Shown piece by piece: positions 30,763 through 34,221 of a stretch of DNA of 34,221 nt. The translations under genes and the position numbers were made by a program. This DNA is from Clostridia bacterium (GTDB lineage Bacteria; Bacillota; Clostridia; Oscillospirales; Butyricicoccaceae): NCBI GenBank assembly GCA_017408985.1, contig JAFQTO010000009.1, positions 1-34,221 on the forward strand, given 5' to 3'. Under the pieces are notes generated by a model that saw only the letters and a list, made by a program, of their open reading frames with translations, was not told the DNA's origin and made no database searches. Positions within the stretch are counted from its first letter, which is position 1. Each line of letters starts with the position of its first letter.

Positions 30763-31830
30763 ATGCTTGATTTTGAATACATAAATTCCCTTATCGCATC
30801 CCCCTGCACCAAAGCCAAAGCCGCCGCTCAGGCACATTGGGACTCGATAGCCAAGCCTCTCAACGGTTTAGGCAGGCTGGAGACCGTTGTTACCAAGATA
30901 GCCGCCCTGACCGAAAACTCCTGCGTTGGGATCGGCAAGCGTGCCGTGGCGGTATTCTGCGCCGATAACGGCGTGGTTTGCGAGGGCGTCACTCAGACAG
31001 ACGCATCGGTCACCGCCACAATGGCGGCGCAGATCAGGGATCACCGTTCCTCGGTCTGCCTTATGGCAGCTGCGGCGGGAGCCGACGTTTTTGCTCACGA
31101 TATGGGTATGCTGAAGCCGGTTGAGGGTGTAGAGGGCTGTCATATAGCCGACGGCACGGGCAATATAGCTGTCGGCCCCGCTATGACCCGTGAGGTTGCG
31201 GAGATGGCTATCAAGTACGGAATGGATCTTGTGCTCAGGTACTCAAACGAGGGATACAAGATCCTCGTCACCGGCGAAATGGGAATAGGCAATACCACCA
31301 CCTCCAGCGCTGTGGCATCACAGCTTCTCGATATGCCCGTGGAGCAGGTAACGGGCAGGGGTGCGGGTCTCTCCGACAGCGGTCTTGAGCGCAAACTCGC
31401 CGTTATCAAAAAGGCTGTCGAGGTCAACGCCCCCGACAAAAACGACCCACTTGACGTGTTATCCAAGCTGGGCGGCTTTGATATTGCGGGTATGGTGGGT
31501 ATGTTCATAGGCGGTGCTGTTTACCGCGTGCCCATAGTTGTTGACGGACTTATCAGCTCGGTATCTGCGCTTATCGCCGCACGGCTGTGCCCCAACTGCC
31601 GCAGCGCCATGATAGCCAGCCACACCTCCAAAGAGCCTGCGGCAAAAGCTATACTTGACGAGCTTGAGCTTGAGCCTGTCATCTACGCCGATATGAAGCT
31701 TGGTGAGGGCACGGGCGGCGTGTGTATGCTGCCCCTGCTTGATATGGCGCTGAGCGTGTATCACGGCTCGGCGGAGTTTGAGGATACGGGCATAGAGAAG
31801 TATCGCAAGCTCGGAGGAGAGAGCAAATGA
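30763..31830 (+). CDS. cobT: Nicotinate-nucleotide-dimethylbenzimidazole phosphoribosyltransferase
   Basis: 355 residues, the length of Salmonella CobT (356). It converts 5,6-dimethylbenzimidazole and nicotinate mononucleotide into alpha-ribazole phosphate. Diagnostic phrases are KPLNGLGRLE, FCADNGVVCEGVTQ, GEMGIGNTTTSSAV (E172) and the C-terminal LGEGTGG with E315, equivalent to the catalytic Glu317 of Salmonella. The ribosome binding site is AAAGGAGAG. It heads the operon and overlaps cobU by 4 bases. Confidence 0.96.
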   Translation: MLDFEYINSLIASPCTKAKAAAQAHWDSIAKPLNGLGRLETVVTKIAALTENSCVGIGKRAVAVFCADNGVVCEGVTQTDASVTATMAAQIRDHRSSVCLMAAAAGADVFAHDMGMLKPVEGVEGCHIADGTGNIAVGPAMTREVAEMAIKYGMDLVLRYSNEGYKILVTGEMGIGNTTTSSAVASQLLDMPVEQVTGRGAGLSDSGLERKLAVIKKAVEVNAPDKNDPLDVLSKLGGFDIAGMVGMFIGGAVYRVPIVVDGLISSVSALIAARLCPNCRSAMIASHTSKEPAAKAILDELELEPVIYADMKLGEGTGGVCMLPLLDMALSVYHGSAEFEDTGIEKYRKLGGESK

Positions 31831-32351
31831 TAATTATGCTGACCGGCGGCTCCGACTGCGGCAAGAGCCATTATGCCGAGGAGCTGTGTCTGCACTTTGA
31901 CATCCCCAGATACTATATAGCGGCTATGATGCCTTTTGGTGACGGCAGTGAGCAGAAGATCGAGCGTCACCGCCAAATGCGTGCGGGCAAGGGGTTTGAG
32001 ACTGTAGAGAGGTACACGGATTTGGCACATCTCAGCCTGCCCCGCCGCGGTACGGTGCTGCTTGAGTGCGTGTGCAACCTGACGGCAAACGAGATGTTTG
32101 ACGGGCAGGGCAATATGCGCGACCCCTATGATGCCGTTATGGACGGGATAGATGCTCTTGCCCGTCAGAGCGACAACCTGATAATCGTCACCAACGACGT
32201 GGGCAGCGACAGCGGTGAATATACCTTTGAGACCCGAAAATATATCGAGGTGCTGGGCAGGATAAACGCCGCTCTTGCCCAAAAAGCCGACAGCGTGCTT
32301 GAGCTTGTCTGCGGCATACCCATAGTGATGAAAGGAGAACGGCTGATATGA
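31827..32351 (+). CDS. cobU: Bifunctional adenosylcobinamide kinase / guanylyltransferase
   Basis: 174 residues, near-usual length. The P-loop is GGSDCGKS (7-14). The guanylylated histidine is present as H48 in KIERHRQMR, the RIxxHR-type motif. The late NEVGxGIVP motif of the family is altered to TNDVGSDSG (122-130), while the C-terminal RINAALAQKADSVLELVCGIP is conserved. The enzyme phosphorylates adenosylcobinamide and attaches GMP. It overlaps both cobT and cobS by 4 bases. A second, short CobU-like gene lies two genes downstream and carries the NEVG motif that this one lacks. Confidence 0.88.
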   Translation: MIIMLTGGSDCGKSHYAEELCLHFDIPRYYIAAMMPFGDGSEQKIERHRQMRAGKGFETVERYTDLAHLSLPRRGTVLLECVCNLTANEMFDGQGNMRDPYDAVMDGIDALARQSDNLIIVTNDVGSDSGEYTFETRKYIEVLGRINAALAQKADSVLELVCGIPIVMKGERLI

Positions 32352-33127
32352 AGGATGCGCTGAGATCGATCGCTATGGCGTTTTCCATGTTTTCGCGCGT
32401 TCCTATGCCCAGGGTCGAGTGGAAAAGCAGTAATATGAAATATATGCTCTGCGCCCTGCCCCTTGTGGGCGTTGCCGCGGGCGTCTGTATGATGCTCTGG
32501 GGATTTTTGTGCCGTGAGCTTTATCTGGGCGGCCTTGTCTGCGGCGCGGGGTCGGTGCTTTTGCCCCTTATCGTGTCGGGGGGCATACATATGGACGGCT
32601 TCTGCGATACCGCCGACGCGCTGTCCAGCCACGCAGGTTTTGAGAAAAAGCGCGAGATACTCAAAGACTCCCGCGCAGGCGCCTTTGCCGTGATATCTGC
32701 GGGGGGATTTTTCGTACTGCATTTCGCCCTTTGCGCCTATATGGGTGCAGACGGTACGGCAGTTTTTATGCTGGCCTTGCATCAGGTGTTTGCACGCAGT
32801 ATCGGTGCTCTGGCAGGGGTCAGCCTGCCCACAAGCACACAGCAGGGTCTGCTCTCTGAGTTCAGAACGGCCGCTGACAGCAAAGCCGCGGTCATTCTCA
32901 TCGCGTGGTGTGTGCTGTGTGCAGGCGGTATGATAGCATTAAGCCCCGCAGGCGGTATAGCAAGCACCATCTGCGGCGGTGCGGGATATCTGTACATCAA
33001 ACGAATGAGCAAAAAACAGTTCGGCGGTATGTCGGGCGACCTTGCGGGATTCATCATCACCGCACTTCAGCCTGCGCTGGCACTGTGCTGCATATTGGCG
33101 GAAAGGATGGCATCGGTATGGTTCTGA
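32348..33127 (+). CDS. cobS: Adenosylcobinamide-GDP ribazoletransferase
   Basis: 259 residues, an integral membrane enzyme with several hydrophobic segments. The family motif HMDGFCDTADAL places the conserved acidic residues at D83, D87 and D90. The start AMAFSMFSRVPMPRV and the late phrase KKQFGGMSGDLAGFIITA (G-x-x-GD) are typical. CobS joins adenosylcobinamide-GDP with alpha-ribazole (phosphate) to complete the nucleotide loop. It overlaps cobU by 4 bases and the short CobU-like gene by 10. Confidence 0.94.
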   Translation: MKDALRSIAMAFSMFSRVPMPRVEWKSSNMKYMLCALPLVGVAAGVCMMLWGFLCRELYLGGLVCGAGSVLLPLIVSGGIHMDGFCDTADALSSHAGFEKKREILKDSRAGAFAVISAGGFFVLHFALCAYMGADGTAVFMLALHQVFARSIGALAGVSLPTSTQQGLLSEFRTAADSKAAVILIAWCVLCAGGMIALSPAGGIASTICGGAGYLYIKRMSKKQFGGMSGDLAGFIITALQPALALCCILAERMASVWF

Positions 33128-33468
33128 TAGTAGGCGGCGAGGGCTCGGGCAAGCGCACCTTTGCGCAAAGCCTCGGTTATACCCCCTCACAGATGGCTGA
33201 CGGCGTGCTTGACGGCAGTCCCGTCATATTCCACGTAGAGCAGATGGTGTTCAAGTGCCCCGAAAGCGCCGACAGCCTGCTTGAGCCGCTGCTCAAAAAA
33301 GCCGTTGTCATCTGCAATGAAGTGGGTTCGGGCGTTATGCCCGTTGATTGGCAGGAGAGAGCGGGCAGAGAAGCCACCGGCAGACTGTGCGTACGCCTTG
33401 CCCAAAAAGCCGACTGCGTGGTGCGTATGGTCGCGGGCATCCCCACCGTCATCAAGGGACAGTTGTGA
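33118..33468 (+). CDS. Short CobU-like protein, likely lacking full kinase/transferase activity
   Basis: 116 residues from the ATG at 33118, inside the end of cobS. GAAAGGA lies upstream. The P-loop is GGEGSGKR (6-13), with Arg replacing the usual Ser/Thr at 13. The HR motif carrying the guanylylated His is absent, and about 60 residues of the middle are missing. The C-terminal half is well kept: ICNEVGSGVMPVDW (66-79), then RLAQKADCVVRMVAGIP. It may be a degenerate duplicate, or a subunit that complements the other CobU, whose NEVG motif is altered. The reading frame is intact and the gene is tightly packed between cobS and cobC, arguing against a plain pseudogene. Confidence 0.75.
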   Translation: MVLIVGGEGSGKRTFAQSLGYTPSQMADGVLDGSPVIFHVEQMVFKCPESADSLLEPLLKKAVVICNEVGSGVMPVDWQERAGREATGRLCVRLAQKADCVVRMVAGIPTVIKGQL

Positions 33469-34055
33469 TGAAGATCGTTCTTATCCGTCACGGAAGCACC
33501 GAGGGCAATACCCTCAAGCGCTATATAGGCGTCACCGACGAGCCTTTGTGTGAGTTGGGCATCCGTCAGGCGCAGGCGGCAGGCGAGGATGAAAGTGTCA
33601 CGCAGGTGTGGGTGTCCTCCCTTGTGCGTACCGGGCAGACGGCGGCGCTGCTGTTTCCAAAAGCGCAGATAATAGAAGAAAAAGCTTTTGATGAGATGAA
33701 CTTCGGCGCTTTTGAGGGCAAAAATTATAGTGAGCTCGAAAACGACCCACGATACAGACAGTGGGTGGAGGACGGCTGTACCTCTGCGCCTCCCGAGGGC
33801 GAAAGTCGGGCAGATTTTTCCGACAGGGTCTGCCGCGCTTTTGAAAAGATCGCCGCAGAGCAAATGGAAAAGGGCGCGTATCAGACGGTAATGGTGGTCC
33901 ACGGCGGCACCGTAATGGCGGTGCTTGAGCGCTGCGCCGAACCCAAAAAAGACTACTTCACCTACGCACTGAAAAACTGCCGCGGATATATCTGCGACTG
34001 CCAAACTGACCCGAACGGCAAACCGAAACTGACCGTACTCTCCAAATGGAACTGA
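33468..34055 (+). CDS. cobC: Histidine phosphatase family protein, probable alpha-ribazole phosphatase
   Basis: 195 residues from the ATG at 33468, which overlaps the preceding stop by one base. The phosphohistidine motif is LIRHGSTEGN, with His8. Later family features are MNFGAFEGKNYSEL, the PPEGES phrase and VVHGGT with the second histidine. In this operon it most likely removes the phosphate from alpha-ribazole 5'-phosphate or adenosylcobalamin 5'-phosphate. The fold is shared with phosphoglycerate mutases, so the assignment depends on context. Confidence 0.85.
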   Translation: MKIVLIRHGSTEGNTLKRYIGVTDEPLCELGIRQAQAAGEDESVTQVWVSSLVRTGQTAALLFPKAQIIEEKAFDEMNFGAFEGKNYSELENDPRYRQWVEDGCTSAPPEGESRADFSDRVCRAFEKIAAEQMEKGAYQTVMVVHGGTVMAVLERCAEPKKDYFTYALKNCRGYICDCQTDPNGKPKLTVLSKWN

Positions 34056-34116
34056 ACAGACTAAACAAAAGGATGCCTCGCGGGCACCTACCGTAAAGCA
34101 GTTTTTTATCAATATC

Positions 34117-34145
34117 AAAAGGGACGAGGTTTTCTCGTCCCTTTT
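34117..34145 (+). terminator. Terminator of the cobalamin operon
   Basis: A 12-base stem, AAAAGGGACGAG (34117-34128) with CTCGTCCCTTTT (34134-34145), has a 5-base loop GTTTT. A preceding run GTTTTTT at 34101-34107 is not part of the hairpin. The A/T ends allow function in both directions. Confidence 0.85.
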
Positions 34146-34155
34146 GCACACTTCC

Positions 34156-34183
34156 TTGCCTGCAAGGTATAGTGTGTTATACT
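34156..34183 (+). promoter_or_regulatory. Promoter of a gene beyond the right edge
   Basis: TTGCCT (34156-34161) and TATACT (34178-34183) are 16 bases apart. AAAGGAG follows at 34204-34210. A TTG at 34219 would be 8 bases from that site, and the ATG at 34213 is too close. Nothing can be said about the product because the window ends here. Confidence 0.5.
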
Positions 34184-34221
34184 GTGTTTTGTTTTTGGGT
34201 GGTAAAGGAGTGATGTTTTTG

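Noticed and set aside
1-34221. CRISPR arrays, tRNA or rRNA genes, insertion sequences
   Set aside because: No regularly spaced repeats, cloverleaf-like sequences or transposase genes were recognised on either strand by eye. A covariance scan would be decisive for RNA genes.

Overview
The window reads as chromosome of a spore-forming Gram-positive clostridium, most likely from the Ruminococcaceae/Oscillospiraceae. The evidence is strong AGGAGG-type ribosome binding sites, the Firmicutes rimP-nusA-rnpM-ylxQ-infB-rbfA order, sporulation genes (spoVT, yqfC, yqfD, ylbJ), a Crh/HPr-like protein and a Gram-positive-type SOS box. Most of the sequence is GC-rich by eye. Two stretches, about 1-600 and about 26300-27600, are clearly AT-rich and look acquired. 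No rRNA, tRNA, CRISPR array or insertion sequence was seen.

Layout. (1) 1-534, minus: a ribbon-helix-helix protein and the start of a DNA methylase/HsdR_N-type protein, driven by a promoter that carries palindromic operators. (2) 619-1146, plus: spoVT. (3) 1168-11745, plus: a long translation operon with a leader attenuator, rimP-nusA-rnpM-ylxQ-infB-rbfA-nrnA-truB-ribF. It is followed in tight spacing by a ComEC-like metallo-beta-lactamase-fold protein, a DUF3006 protein, a cysteine-rich protein and an MFS transporter, then a terminator. (4) 11772-13307, plus: an SOS-box-controlled Y-family polymerase and a YolD-like protein. (5) 13326-16643, minus: uvrC-rsmD-coaD and a coiled-coil gene. (6) 16735-17087, minus: an HPr paralogue with Tyr at the phosphorylation position. 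(7) 17214-24128, minus: yqfC-yqfD-phoH-ybeY-era-recO-mutS2. (8) 24191-25614, plus: ylbJ and a small cysteine-rich protein. (9) 25683-27445, minus: a secreted papain-like protease and a lipoprotein that resembles its propeptide. (10) 27985-30584, minus: an ArsB/CitMHS-type transporter and an MFS permease. (11) 30686-34055, plus: the cobalamin nucleotide-loop operon cobT-cobU-cobS-cobU-like-cobC, ended by a strong terminator, then a promoter for the next gene.

How the genes work together. Block 3 builds ribosomes and initiates translation, with RNA turnover, tRNA modification and flavin cofactor synthesis attached. Blocks 4 and 5 hold DNA damage tolerance and excision repair. Block 7 joins sporulation, rRNA maturation (YbeY, Era) and recombination (RecO, MutS2). 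Block 11 attaches the lower ligand to cobinamide, which fits salvage, since no corrin-ring genes are present here.

The most novel item is the protease/lipoprotein pair in block 9. The lipoprotein aligns with the protease pro-region with conserved spacing, which suggests a membrane-anchored inhibitor or chaperone analogous to the SpeB/Spi arrangement. Other points worth attention are the tandem cobU genes with complementary motif losses, the Tyr15 HPr paralogue with an inverted repeat between its -35 and -10 elements, and the hairpin in the rimP-nusA leader.
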